Shown: positions 23,995 through 36,457, counted from the first letter of the stretch. The stretch is DNA of 64,000 nucleotides from Paratinospora sagittata (GCA_035771175.1 CM069597.1:46693991-46757990), one strand, 5' to 3'. The notes: a model not told the origin generated them from the letters alone. Program-made: numbers and translations.

Positions 23995-24704
23995 CGTGGC
24001 AGTGGTCATGTAGTCCCTCGTTGGTACACAAATAGGTCGGTCTATAAAATAGGTGAGTCGAATACTTTATAAAAGTATACTTGTAAAACTTGCTTGTATA
24101 AACTCTAAAAAAAATTGAGCTAGCCTTAAATACAAATTAGTAGCAACATTTAATTAAAAATACAGACTTTTTTTTTTTTTTTGAGATGTAAGGAATAAAT
24201 TGCACTTTTTAACATTTTATTTATTCTTTAAAAGATAATATTTGACTAAATATTTAGATAAATTAAGGCTAACTCAATTCAACTACGTCTCTTTTCTTTG
24301 TAAAACTATAGTGTATAAATTGAAAAAAAGTAAGCTAAATGCCCTTTTTTAATACCTGCAAGAGATGGTGGCTGGTTTGCTAACAATTTCCGAGTTCTAC
24401 CGGATCAAAAGCTCGGTTAAAGCATGTGGTGATGAGTCCATTTTAATTGGTGGAACTTCACTCGCGAAGTCCCGTTCCGAAAGCAAACCCTTTTTCGGCC
24501 GACCCTTTAACCTCTTTTTTTCAAAAAAATATGAGAATTTTTACCGACCTTAGGATTCCTTTATAAAAGTATCCAACGGTAGTGATCTCATCCTTACGCC
24601 CTCTTTTCAAATTTCTATGCTTTGGTGAGAGGTTCCCTCCCAAGCCTTTTCATCTATTTTTTTTAAGTATTGCTTTGGAGAAAGGAGTGTTATTGACAAA
24701 TATA

Positions 24705-24993
24705 TATATTTAGAAGAAATAAATTACAATGCCCCTCGCGTTTATAATGGGGTATTAGGTCCATCCTAACCCTCCAATCCCCACATCAATATTGGGAGAC
24801 TCTCGAGGCATATTAACAGCATAAACATCATTCAACTCACATGCATACACAACACAATAGAAGCTCACTCAAGACGACTGCACTTGATCCTCATACAATA
24901 TGGCTTCATCCTATTTCTGTAATTCGAACCTACGATCTATGAGATACCCTTTAGGGTTGACGACCAACTGCGCCACCACCTCATTGACTTCTT
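24705..24993 (-). repeat. SINE, minus strand
   Basis: On the minus strand the head reads GGTGGTGGCGCAGTTGGTCG (A box), then GTAGGTTCGAATTAC (B box), close to a tRNA 5' half and T arm. A 9-bp duplication, ACAAATATA, lies at 24696-24704 and 24994-25002. It lacks the pairing needed for a real tRNA acceptor stem. Confidence 0.65.
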
Positions 24994-25629
24994 AACAAAT
25001 ATACTCATGTTATGCATATTATTTTATTAAATCAACAGGGAGCTACTTGTATTGAATGACTTTACAAGAATTCAAGGAATTTCGAGCATTTGTGTATGAG
25101 TCAATCTCGAGTAGCTTTTAGTTAATTTTCAAGTTAAAAGAGTACTATAATAAACAGAAAATTTCTTTTTCAATTGCAATTATATAAATCCGTTTTTACC
25201 ACTCTAATTCATAAATTTTAGAATAAATATTTAAAAGTCGCTTTGCATAATATAAAGTTAATGAATATCAGCTCTTTAATCTATAGTTAAAACTTTGAGG
25301 GACCTTCCAGTCTAATAATTCAAGAACATACAAATTAAACGATAGTCATTCTCTAATTTTTAACAAAACTTATAAGAGGAGCTATATATTTATGGGCCAA
25401 GATCTTTACACGGAAGGTTATTCCAAGTCATATTCATAAAAAAGCACACATGAACTTTGTATTTATATCGATAGTTCATAGATAGCAAAGTAAATGTTCA
25501 AAAAACAAATAGCTAGATCAACCAAGAAAAAAATAGCTCAATGATTTAACACATAATAGGCGTTCACTACCCAAAGTTGTGTAGTCTCATTGGTTGTAGA
25601 ACGAGTTATAGGTTTTGATTAAGAGACGA

Positions 25630-25912
25630 TGTCGCACTTGAATTGCACACAGTGCCCCTACTTAGAGTAATGAGTACCCCGCAGGACATACTCCAGCCAT
25701 AATGGACCTATAATATTATTTCATCCCAGTACACAGCCCACTCAACAGTGTTTAGTACCCCTGTGATTATTTGTTCATACTATTCATGAATAGTGGAGAC
25801 AAATGATCTAGGAGAGACGTCATTGTGATGACGATATGGACCGGGATGAGACAATATTATGTGGTGTTATGGCTGGAGTATGTAGGGTAAGAGCACTGTG
25901 TGTAACTCAGGT
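25630..25912. mobile_element. Foldback (long-hairpin) MITE
   Basis: The two halves are imperfect inverted repeats around a palindrome near 25779-25796 (ACTATTCATGAATAGT). Left-arm blocks (GCACACAGTGCCC, CATACTCCAGCCATAA, TAATATTATTTCATCCC) recur in reverse order and orientation in the right arm, the last as 25847-25863. Pairing may extend outwards to about 25560 and 26000. There is no reading frame. The structure fits a foldback MITE; a hairpin RNA precursor is the alternative. Confidence 0.75.
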
Positions 25913-26444
25913 GTGACAGACAAGGTTTCGGTTTCGAGGCCAAATTCGTGCTAATGCCTATGCGCTCACTTTGGGGAATGATAATTATCCAATATCGTGT
26001 ATTATTTTCGACTCTATAATAATCTCGTCCTTGCAAAAGGGTTAGCAGGAATACTGGGGGGTCAAAGATACGAAAAAGAAAAAAAAAAGAAAAAAGAAAG
26101 AAAGTGTTCACCGTGAATTAAATTAGTCCATAGATTATTGTATGTTTTAACCACAATTAATCTAATCAACAAAACTCAAAAATTTTCATTCCTTCGTCCT
26201 CCTTGAACTCAAAATTGAGATTTACCTACATCATCATTTTCATATTAGTACTGTAACATTTCATTTTTCAAAGGAAGCTTGACAATATAAGCCATAGGAA
26301 TTGAATATACCTTCCTTTTCTTTTTAATTAATAACTTAAATCGTCACATTATTTTGGATATTTTTTCTTTCCTCACAATAGATTATTTTGCCTTTCATCA
26401 ATATACAAAACTATTTCTTCATTCAAAATAAATAAATAATAACC

Positions 26445-26640
26445 AACCGTGGGTTGGTCTTGCTAGCACAAAAAGTGCACCTCAAGGCAGGTTGAAGGAC
26501 CGATTACGAATTTGAGCCCTGCCTCAGCTAAATTATGGATGAGAGAGACACTTATAAACTCTTGTAGAAATTCGAACTTCGAAAGTACGTACTAGTCTTG
26601 ACCCGAAGGATAAGAGGACACATCTAGGGGGCCAGAAAAT
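26445..26640 (+). repeat. SINE-like copy
   Basis: The head has an A-box-like GGTTGGTCTTGCTAGCAC and a B-box-like CGAATTTGAGCCC. The 3' part (GAAGGATAAGAGGACACATC then CTAGGGGGCC) resembles the tail of the copies near 8760 and 29785. A/T-rich flanks make a target duplication impossible to judge. Confidence 0.45.
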
Positions 26641-26683
26641 AAGTAGAAATAAAATAAAATAATAATAATAACAACGATTAACG

Positions 26684-27022
26684 AAGGGTGTCAGTGATTT
26701 CAAAACCGCAAAATTGAACTGAACAATGCATTCAATTCAATTTGGTTCGATTTTTTTCATGTTCAGTTTGAGTTACGAGTTAAGAATTTAAAAATCGTAT
26801 CAACCTGAACTAAACCAATTAAGGTTAATTTATATTAAATATATTAATATGTTCTTGTTATATAATTAGAAGTATTGTTCTTATTTATAAAAGTATATGA
26901 TTTTGTTGTTATAAATCAATTATTCCAAAGTGAGCCAAATTGACTTTATTTGGTTTAATTCGGTTTGAGTTGATCAAGTGATCGACCCAAACCGAACTGA
27001 ACGGAACTGATGATATCCTTGT
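26684..27022. mobile_element. hAT-type MITE
   Basis: Ends are imperfect inverted repeats (AAGGGTGTCAGTGATTTC and, in reverse, AAGGATATCATCAGTTCC). They are followed inside by GAACTGAAC/GTTCAGTTC-type blocks. An 8-bp duplication, GATTAACG, flanks it at 26676-26683 and 27023-27030, with a 2-nt offset on the right. It has no coding capacity. Confidence 0.65.
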
Positions 27023-27797
27023 GATTAACGGCCAATGCTGGTGTTGCCAGCAAAAGCAATGTTTCCAAGCAACAACAGATTTTTACTCCTTTCCTTAGCC
27101 GTATGTGGGCCATGTTTCAAAGAACCAGGCAGTTCCAATTCAACCACCGTCGCACCCAATAATTGCAAAAGAGAGTATAGAACGTACCAAACAGTACATA
27201 CGGTTGAGATCATAAACCACCAAACCGATTAGGTCCCATGTCCTCCTGATTTCATTAGCATTGTTTGATAAAGCTTTTTAGCTTATATGAAAGTGACTAT
27301 AAGATAAGTGTTTTTCAAGAAGATAATGAAGATTTATTTACTGTATTTAAATAGATAATTTCAAAACTTTTTGCATTATAATAATATATAGATATAAATA
27401 AATAATTTATCTATTTTATATCATTAATAATTAATTAATATAATAATTAAATTAAATATTCTAATAATGACATCTCATGAGAAATTCAAAAAAAAATAAA
27501 AAATAGAGCTTGTACCAAAGCTTTTAAGCACTTACCAAACAGGTGTCGAAACCCCGTTACATCATTACTTTGCTCGCACGTACGCTTCACATCCAGAGAA
27601 TCACTTCCTTGTCGTAAAAAATTATCCTTACACGACCCCACCAATCTCGGCGCATGTTCCTCGAACATCCACCGAAGAACACCGCCACGTGGCGTCGAAA
27701 TAACCACTAGAGGCTTTCCCAACCTCGAACATTCCGTTGCACCGAAAAAACTACTCCCCCAACCGTTTTTATTCCCAAAATACCCCCAAATCCCTGC

Positions 27798-27805
27798 TAT
27801 AAATA
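27798..27805 (+). promoter_or_regulatory. Putative TATA box of the AGP23-like gene
   Basis: TATAAATA lies about 165 bp upstream of the AGP23-like start codon, in the expected context of a short C-rich stretch. Confidence 0.5.
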
Positions 27806-27969
27806 CTGCAACACCCATGGTCTTCATCCTCAGAACTGCACAGAACCAGAGAACACATTATCTGAAAATCTCTCTGTTTAATCTCGCGAAGCTTCAGATC
27901 TCCACGACGGTTTCGTCGATTAATCTTGAGGTTTTTCGAGGCAATTCTCGGAGTGAAACCGTCGTGGAC

Positions 27970-28164
27970 ATGAAGAAGAAGATCACCTGTGCTGTTCTCA
28001 TCGCCGCTGCCTCCATGAGCGCGGTCGCCGCCGCCGACGAATCCTTGGTCGGAGGTCCGGCGGTGGCTCCGTCTCCGCACAGTGGATCGGCGATCGCAAT
28101 GCCTGTTATCGGATCTCTGATCGGTGCTTCGCTCATGTCTTTCTTCGCTGTTTACTTGCACTAA
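27970..28164 (+). CDS. AGP23-like arabinogalactan peptide
   Basis: This intronless frame encodes 64 aa. It starts [19 protein letters not shown], a signal peptide very like that of Arabidopsis AGP23. The mature part is short and Pro/Ser/Ala-rich ([13 protein letters not shown]). The C-terminal hydrophobic GPI-type signal ends SFFAVYLH, and the final YLH also matches AGP23. AGP23-type peptides are typically pollen-expressed cell-surface proteoglycans; expression here is inference. An in-frame upstream ATG at 27817 would add 51 residues with no family match, so 27970 is preferred. Confidence 0.88.
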   Translation: MKKKITCAVLIAAASMSAVAAADESLVGGPAVAPSPHSGSAIAMPVIGSLIGASLMSFFAVYLH

Positions 28165-30510
28165 GATCAGAAGATCTTTATTTGTGTCATGGAGAAATAA
28201 TCAGAGGTGGTCGTTGATTGAATTTTCTTTTCTTTTCCATTGATTGTTCAACATTTTTATTTTATTTTTTTTCTGTATTTTATTTTTTTAACTGATTTTA
28301 ATGGCCGAAGAAGATTGATTGAATCGATTCAAAGAAATAGTAATCTGTTGTAAGGTGCAATAAAGAAAGCTTCATTTCATTTGAGCAGTACATCTAGCTC
28401 ATATGATTTAAATTCTATTTATTAGTTATAAAAAAAAAAAGTTCTATTTATTAGTATTTGATGATGTGTTTCATGAGTTCTACAGTGGTCACTGATTCAT
28501 TACTCGTTCTAAAAAAAATAAAAAATGATTCCTTACATAATGTATTAAATATAAATTTTTATATACACTTAATTTAAATTAAGCTATTTTCCAAACTACA
28601 TGTAAGTAACCATTAGATTATAAAAAGTTATATCTTTTTTAATTATTTTTATTGATGTTATTTTAGTCTTGTGTTAGCTCTATAGTTATCATATGTTCTT
28701 AATAGGTCACTCTCTCTAATTGAAAGGACTTTAAGGTGTTCATGTGCTTAAATCATCTTAATTGATTTTCTCTTATTTTAATCTTTAATTGAAGTTACTC
28801 TTAACTATTACTCAAATATATATATATATGAATGAAAATAAAATCTTATGGTATTGAAAAAAATCAAGAACTTATTATTATCTAAAAATAAATTAGATTA
28901 TGTTTAAATTATATTAAATGAAAAAAAGGTCACATTTAACATTATACTTACAAATAGTTTCAATTTGTACAATTAAGATTCTTTGAATATTTGTCTGGTT
29001 AGAGTGTTTTCAAAATATATAAAAACTGTTTTTGAAATTTTCAACTTTAAAATTATTGAAGGAATTTTTTTTTAAATATATTATTTAAATCAACTTTAAA
29101 ATTTGAGAAGGAAACACAAATACCCTTTAGTTGGTTTTCATTGTTTTTTGAAATTAAACTTTGTGAACAATTTATTAAAAAATTTTATTTTTAAAAATAA
29201 ATTCTATTCCAAATAGGATCTAAAATTTTCTAATTTGTAACTATTGTATTAACTTTTACTTTTCCCAACAAAAAAAAAAAAAAAAAAACACTTCTCATCA
29301 CTTAAATAAAAATACCACCATTTTAAAGAATAAAAAAAAAGAAGAAGATCGCAATTGTATATATATAACGTTAACCATGAACTTATGGATCATCTATCCT
29401 CAAAAGCTAGGATAGATTTACATATTACCATCCATTTTTTTCATGTTGACGATAAATTTATTTACGCAATAATCAAGATATGTCAAGTTAAAATAAAAAA
29501 TACCAGCTCAACCCACAAAAAAAAAAAAAAAAAAAAAAAAAAACTAAGCAAAAGAAGAAGAAGAAGAAGTAGAAAATACCTGAAGGCATGTGCTAAGTAT
29601 CAATTAATGTGTGGTTGAACTAGCTCTAAGTTATATTTATTGGAAAATGCTAATTAAACTACAAAATAATGTAGTTATACGTTTATGTTCATTGAATGTG
29701 TGTGATTTATATATCTTAAAGTGTGTAATAAATGATCTAATAAATATGAACATGTAATTGTAATGTAGTTGCATTATTTCGAGTCCGCCCTCGTTCATTT
29801 CTTTTAGAAGAAGTGCCCATGCCCTTCTAAATCCTCTAATCCGAAAGGATTAATCTCGTTCCAAAAGGGAAGAGGACATTGCTAGGTGCCGAAAAATCGG
29901 GACAAAAAAAAAAAAAAAAAAAAAAAAGCATTCCCCATATTATTTTTGTTGTAAACATAATTTAAATCAAATAATTGATAGTAAGTATAGATAAATTTTC
30001 AAGACAAAAAAGAAAAGAAAAAGTATACATAAATTTTGATTATTTAAATCAAATTTCAGTCAGAATTTAAATAAAAAATAAAGAAAACTAGATAAGATAA
30101 GGTAGAATAAAAATAAGCAAACTCTAGTTGCCTTGTTCAACCTGGTCATTGACCAAATGGCCATTCATTGAAATGAAATATTATTATTTTTTTAAATATT
30201 AATTAATTAAATAGAGAGAGAAAAAAGAGAACCAATTAATTGTTATGCACGCTCACACGAAAGTAGGAAAACATAACAAAAAATCAAAAGGAGCTTAACT
30301 CTAGTGCTCCAAGTACGTCACAACATCAGAGCCATTGACTCTGTCATGATCGAGTTTCGTAATCCAAAAATGGAGGCTCTTAGATGACGTGGACGCACAT
30401 GATTCGTAAACTAACCAAAGAAAATAAAGCGCACGGGAGTACCTGATAAAATCTCGATCGTCCATTAAAAGATCACTCCAACTCAAAAGCTGTTGGAAAC
30501 AAAGGAACCA
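28165..30510. other. Intergenic region, AT-rich, with SINE tail
   Basis: This holds the AGP23-like 3' UTR, then AT-rich DNA with poly(A) runs (29271-29288, 29516-29543, 29907-29926). No gene is visible. The only repeat I can support is a SINE tail near 29785-29926. Confidence 0.5.
29785..29926 (+). repeat. SINE 3' part with poly(A) tail
   Basis: The block GGATTAATCTCGTTCC, then GAAGAGGACATTGCTAGGTG and a run of about 20 A matches the tail of SINE-like copies near 8760-8845 and 26590-26640. The tRNA-like head is absent. Confidence 0.4.
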
Positions 30511-33500
30511 ATGGCAGCAGCGGCGACTCTCCTCGTTCGTCTGTTCACAGCTCTCCTCTCAATAGCCTCACCCATCCAATCAAAACCTGCCACGTCATCA
30601 TCATCGTCATCATCTACAATCACGATTCTCCGACCCAACGATCCTCCTCGCACCTTCTCCGTCACCGATTACGGCGCCGTCGGCGACGGAGTCCACTACG
30701 ACACGCGTCAAATCCAGGCGGCGATCGAGGCCTGCTACGCCGCTGGCGGCGGCCGCGTGAGATTCCAGGCCGGCGGCGAGTATCTGACGGCGACGATCTA
30801 CTTGAGATCGAGAGTGGTTTTGGAGATCGAGAAGGGAGCTAGGGTTTTAGGTGGGACGAGATTGGAGGATTATCCGAGGGAGTCTCGGAGATGGTACGTG
30901 GTGTTGGCGGAGAACGCGACGGACGTCGGGATCACCGGCGGCGGCGAGATTGACGGCCAGGGATTGAAGTTCGTCGAGAGATTCGATGAGAGGAAGAACG
31001 TGATGGTGAGTTGGAATAGCACCGGCGATTGTTCCGGCGACGAGTGCAGGCCTAGACTCGTCGGATTTCTCGGTTGCCGGAATGTTCGAGTTTGGGATGT
31101 GAAGCTGACTCAACCTGCTTATTGGTGGTGCGTATCTTAACATGTTATTAAGCTCTGTTACTGTTTGTTTATCTAGTTGCTAATGTGCGCCGTGGGGTCA
31201 ATCTGGGAAAAAATTTATTAGGATAAGACACGTGCACATTAGGTTCGTTCTTTTGAATTATCCAAATTATATATTTAATAATTAGATTGTAGTTATTAAT
31301 TTTTAATTTTTAATATTATAAAAGAGGGCAGCATATTTTGTAGATTTTTTATTTTTGCAAATAAAACTGTAAAGAAATTAATAAAAAGGATGTTAGAAAA
31401 ACTTTGAGATTTATAGTGATGAGCAGAAGTTTATTCTTTTTCTAATAAAATAACTACAAAATAGAAAAGATAATAATGATGTCATTGTCACTCCATGAGG
31501 TTTGAAGTTTTGTATTATATATCTGTAAACTCAAAAACCTGGATAATAATAATTATTATTGATAATATACAATATATATAACTAGCTTGGTCACTTGTTG
31601 ACCCATTAATCCCTGCAGTGACAATAATTGAACATAAAATCTTTTGAGTTCGAAAACCATCTTATCAACTGCACCAATTTTATGTTGGCAAAGCCTAAAT
31701 AATTATTATAAAAATAAAAGCCCAAATAAAGGAGGGCAGTTGCGTTATGTTACTACAGGTAGCGTAAAACAGTTTGTGGATTAATATAATCATCTCTTGT
31801 CTCTTTTCAAAAAAAATAAAAAATAAAAAAAAATCCTAAAACTTTGTAATATTATGATTATTATCTATGACATAAATCTACTAAATCAGATAAGATAAAG
31901 GGCTAAGACATCTTTAAATGTTGATTTAGCCCTTAATAGAACATAGAAAATATCTCTGTTAACATTTAAAGTTGGTAGTAGCAAGAGATAAGAGGAGTAT
32001 TGGCTTTAGATTTTAGATTATTATTTCTCAAAATTTTAAAAGAAAAGAGAAGAAAGATGTGATTATACACACACACACACACACGCTTACTGGATGCTTT
32101 GGATGTCAAATTGCTTCAATCTAAAAAATAAATAAATAACCATGTTTTTGATGAGCTGAAATGGGTTGTAATTTCTGCACAGTTTGCACATTGTCAGATG
32201 CCTTAACACCTCAATTCATGATGTATCAATTTACGGAGATTTTGATATACCAAACAACGATGGCATAGACATTGAGGATTCAAACAACACTGTGATCACA
32301 AGATGCAATATTGACACGGGATGATGCTATTTGTCCAAAGACATACTCAGCACCTCTGTATAACTTGACTGCTACAAATTGCTGGATTCGCACCAAGTCT
32401 TCAGCAATCAAGCTTGGAAGTGCTAGCTCGTTTGATTTTAAGGGTCTGGTGTTCGACAACATCACCATAGTCGATTCTCACAGAGGGCTCGGACTGCAGA
32501 TTCGTGATGGAGGTAATAATAATACAAACATACCTGGAAATGAGAGTTTTCTTTCTGAAACAACTATGGATATTTTGTCAGTTTGTAGTCTCAACCATCA
32601 ACATCTTGGTAACTTTAAATGCCTTGAGTATTCATGGGAATTGATTTGTTTACGTTTTCATCATATATTATTGCTAATCATGTATGTTATGTCCTTAATT
32701 GCACAATCGATACGTGATTCAAAGACATCTAATGGGTTGTCTACTGAAAACAAGCATTAATATCCTAAATTCCTTAACTTTGATACCCTTCTGCTCACAA
32801 TTCACAGCCTTACTCATCTTCCCATTACCAACTATTTGACAAATCCTGGACAGCATGTTTCACTACATAACAGAATTCAAGAACTGGGGTTGGCAAAATT
32901 GAATTGCTAAAAATCACTTTACTCAAAAGCTATATCTCATAGGTGGAGGCCCAACAATATATATCTAGCTACTCATACCATTAATGCTCCACCTCACGTG
33001 CAGCTCCATCCTGCATGTGAAAAACAAAGAAGAGAAGAGAGAAATACCATACTGCAAAATAGAGAACATGCAAATGCAAATGATAAGATGTGAACCCAAG
33101 ACCTCTTGCAAAACAACACTCCGTTACCATGTTAGAATCTACTACACCCAAAAGCTATAACTGATAAGTAAAGGTCCAACAACGCATATGTAGCTACAAT
33201 TAACATGAGTCTCATCATTTCACCATTCAATTCCATCCTAAGCCATATCAGACTAAGAATGTTTCTTTAATATCTTTTCTATTGCCACTGTTCTTTTTGC
33301 TTACCCTGCATTCTACCTTCCAGAGTCTTCAATTTGGCACCAATTGCAAGTACTGTATGTCTTTGTATATTCTAATTTTATGAGAAACATTGCAGGAAAT
33401 GTGGATGATATTACTTTCTCAAACATAAATATCAGCACAAGGTACTATGATCTATCATGGTGGGGCAGAGCAGAGCCCATTTATGTGACAAACTGCCCAC

Positions 33501-33883
33501 GTGACTCGAGTTCAAAAGCTGGTGTCATAACCAATATATCATTCATCAACATAACTGCAAATTCTGAAAATGGAGTATTCTTATCAGCTACTGGAGGTGG
33601 GCTCTTGAGGAACTTCAAGTTCATTAATGTTGACCTCACATATAGAAGATGGACGAATTACACAGGCGGGTTGGTGGATTACAGGCCAGGGCGTCAAGGT
33701 CTTGTAAATCATAGCATGGCGGGGGTCATCATGGAGCACATTGAGGGATTAGATATTGAGAACATGAACATGAACTGGTCTGACAGTCACTTGAGAGGGT
33801 GGAATAACCCCTTGGATTTCAATCCATCTACAGTAAATGACATTTCTTTACTTAGCTTCCATTCAAGTCTCAGCCAGCAGTAG
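30511..33883 (+). pseudogene. GH28 polygalacturonase-like gene with frameshift
   Basis: Three exons (30511-31127, 32183-32512, 33396-33883) encode a secreted pectin-degrading-type enzyme close to Arabidopsis At3g57790. It has a signal peptide and a Ser-rich linker, then FSVTDYGAVGDGV. The parallel beta-helix repeats include IDIEDSNNTVI, KSSAIKLGSASSFDF and WGRAEPIYVT. The introns are GT-AG and phases agree. In exon 2 the sequence GACACGGGATGATGCT (32313-32328) lacks two bases needed to read Asp-Thr-Gly-Asp-Asp-Ala. The summed exon length, 1435 nt, is also two short of a multiple of three. The downstream frame is open to TAG at 33883. The gene is therefore either a recent pseudogene or affected by a sequence error. 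The start at 30511 gives the signal peptide. Confidence 0.82.
32930..33240. repeat. Dispersed repeat relic in GH28 intron 2
   Basis: This contains phrases shared with 39840-40090 and 51132-51470: AAGCTATA...GTGGAGGCCCAACAA, GTGAACCCAAGACCTC, CCATGTTAGAATC and similar. It looks like the decayed end of an LTR-type element, but termini cannot be fixed. Confidence 0.4.
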
Positions 33884-34302
33884 GAAGCAACAAATGCTAA
33901 GAGTTCATGTTGAACTCTGAAAATCATGCGAAAATGTTCTCATCATGATTTTATTTGTTAATAATCCCATTTTTTAAGCTAATAGGCATTGAGATTTGAT
34001 AATCTTTCTAGTTAAGACAGTTGGATCATTTATAAAGCTGATCTAGCCATACCCCAAGTTGGCTGTTCACAAGAAATACTATTTAAATTGAGTTCAGTTT
34101 CTCAAGTATTTTAGTTAGAAAACAGACTGTTTTTAGAAAATGATACAAGTCTACTTTTTGAATTGTACCCTTGTTTTCATGTCATGAACTAAATGCAGCC
34201 AAAAGTTTTCAGGGCAAAAGTTCCCAAATCAGACAGCAGCAATAGTGGAATCAAGAATAAATCAATCCAAATTCAATAAAGGGCACTTATTTTTCAAGTT
34301 GT

Positions 34303-36457
34303 TCAAGGGTCAGAATCGAAACCAATATTCCAAAATCCTTCAGGAGTCATAGGAGGAGCATACCTATAACGATGCCTAGAAACACCATCATGATGCTCAC
34401 AGCGAAAATTATTGTTACTGTTATTGTTTTTAAGACTATCCTTTCCTTGAGGAAGAACAGCATCATAGAATTTCTTGCACTCTTTGCATTCAAATCCTTT
34501 CAAACTCTCCCTATCAGCTTTCTTCCTCACAGAATCTATATACTTAAAGCCCTTGTCTTCAGGCCTTGTGATTGAGATATGATGCTGCTTTTGTGGTACG
34601 GTTTCTCCATTTAGATTTTGTGTTTCATCATCTGAGCCGTCAAAATCCATATTTTTCATGGCTGGAGCTGGAGCTGGAAAATCTTGGGCTTCTTCCTTTA
34701 ATGTCTTGTTCAAGTTTTCCCTGATATTCTCTATAGGGGTATCAAGAAAATCATCATGTGGGTCTGCTTTCCCAGGTTCTTTTCTTAGGCGAGTATCTCT
34801 CCAACAAGATTTTGGTCGCTTAACACCAGCTAGTGGCTCAGATTTCACACTAGTAGGGCTATTCAGAGGACGAGAAGAGCTGGAAGCAGAGGGGGATTTG
34901 ACGGTGGAATCAGAATTTGCACCTTTACTTAACCTGTCTCCTTCGTTTTCCTGCATAGTGATCTGCAAATTTGCTTCATCCTTGGGCTCATTTCTCAAAG
35001 AGGTAGGCCCTGAGGTTTTTATGTGCTTGTCTTCAGGTCCTGTGATATCAGAACATACATGAAAATTTGATTTAACAGAAGCAGTTGGTATAAGCCTTAT
35101 GTTTTATGTAATTGCATTATCATCACTGTGGTGTGGAGGGGAAGAGAAATCAAATGATGATGAAGATGCACGCCTTAGCTTAAGATATATGAACTATAGT
35201 GTTGTGCTGGGGCTGCACACAAGTCTTGGATTTAATCAGGTTTGGGGCCAAAAAAAGAAAAAAAGTTTTATTCTGAAGTCCACGTGTTTGAAATGACTCA
35301 AATTTATTCGTTCAAGCTTCTCAATTTCAAAGCAAGATACTCACATATAGAGAGCTCATTGTATATGGTGATTTCATTACACAAGCTCAGTAGAAATAGC
35401 ATTGAAGAAATCTAAATATTGCAGAAAGCACGGTACCTGTATTGTTATGAATCCGTGGCGAATTGCTTTGCTCTTCCATCTTGCTGTCAGGAAGCACATT
35501 CTCCGAATTAAGACCAAGCTTGCCGCAGACAAAATTGTATTGAGATTTCAATCTTTTATATGATTCAACTAAATCTCTTCTTTTTTTCTTCTCAATCAAC
35601 ATCTCATAATCCTTCAATTCCATCCGTTGGTGTAACTTCAATAGCGTTTTCTTTCCATCTGCCACTTCTCCAATTTTTTCCTTGAGCTTCCCTTGGAGTT
35701 CAGAGACCTCTGCATTCTTGTCCAATCTTTCTAGTTTGGCCAGAAGCAGTTTTTTTTCCGTTTCATGTTCATTCAACAGCTGTTCATTAATCTTCAATTT
35801 TGCCTTATCCTGTTCAAGAGAAGCAACCAAACAACTTTTCTCCTCAAGGGCCTGATGCTTCTCTTGCCGAAGCTCTAATATTTGTAGTAGGAAGCGACTT
35901 TCCTTCCTCTTCCACTCAGCTTCTGCAGCTTTTCTAGCCTCATCATTCGCTAACTTTGCCTTCTCCTGTTCAAGAGAAGCAACCAAACAACTTTTCTCCT
36001 CAAGGGCCTGATGCTTCTCTTGCCGAAGCTCTAATATTTGTAGTAGGAAGCGACTTTCCTTCCTCTTCCACTCAGCTTCTGCAGCTTTTCTAGCCTCATC
36101 ATTCGCTAACTTTGGTTTCACTTGCTCTAGGGAACAAAGCAACTGTTGGCTTTGTTCAAAGGCCTTTTGTTTTTCAAGTTGAAGCTCCTTTATCTGGAGT
36201 AAGAGACAATTTTCCTTCTTCTTCCAACCATCTTCTGCAGCTTTCATGGCTTCACCAAACTTTTTCTGTAAGTTTTCGGATCTTGATTGGAAATTTGGGA
36301 AGAGCTGGCTACAAAAGATATATTCTATTTGAGAAATCCTGTCTTTGACTTCCTGAATTGTAGCAACCAGAATGGTGCTGAGACCAGAGAAGTATTTTGC
36401 ATCATCACCATCAATGAAATAACCAAGCTCTAGAGAAGCCCGCGAGTCCCCTTCCAT
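34303..36457 (-). CDS. COM1: COM1/GR1 (SAE2/CtIP homologue)
   Basis: Two exons, 35437-36457 and 34303-35039, join to 585 aa; Arabidopsis COM1/GR1 has a similar length. The protein works with MRE11-RAD50-NBS1 to start DNA double-strand-break end resection, including removal of SPO11 in meiosis. The N-terminal part (about 30-330) has the conserved start LSTILVATIQEVKDRISQIE and a long coiled coil. The C-terminal SAE2/CtIP domain shows a Cys pair (ECKECKKFYDAV), then CEHHDGVSRHRYRY and TPEGFWNIGF. In the coiled coil, 52 codons are duplicated in tandem. The start at 36457 (MEGDSRAS) matches the family. An E2F-type site lies upstream at 37710. The intron is GT-AG and the gene is intact. Confidence 0.93.
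35805..36115 (-). repeat. 156-bp in-frame tandem duplication in COM1
   Basis: About 150 bp starting at 35811 recur with no difference that I can see from 35967, a shift of 156 bp or exactly 52 codons. Each copy encodes Lys-Ala-Lys-Leu-Ala-Asn-Asp-Glu-Ala followed by WKRKESRFLLQILELRQEK. The shift does not break the frame. The near identity points to a recent event or active homogenisation. Confidence 0.92.

Larger units (their letters stand above)
23040..27797. other. Repeat-rich intergenic region
   Basis: No host gene is visible in these 4.7 kb. The region contains three SINE-like copies, a foldback element and a hAT-type MITE, each listed separately. The remainder is AT-rich. Confidence 0.6.

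Noticed and set aside
24930..24993. A tRNA-like sequence on the minus strand
   Set aside because: The A and B boxes are present but no acceptor stem or anticodon arm can be formed, and a SINE body follows.
27769..28161. Frames antisense to the AGP23-like gene
   Set aside because: They exist because the AGP gene is GC-rich with few stops; there is no domain, and the sense strand has a clear signal peptide and GPI signal.
30493..30510. A start of the GH28 gene at a TTG 18 nt before the ATG
   Set aside because: It is not an ATG, and the ATG at 30511 gives a normal signal peptide.
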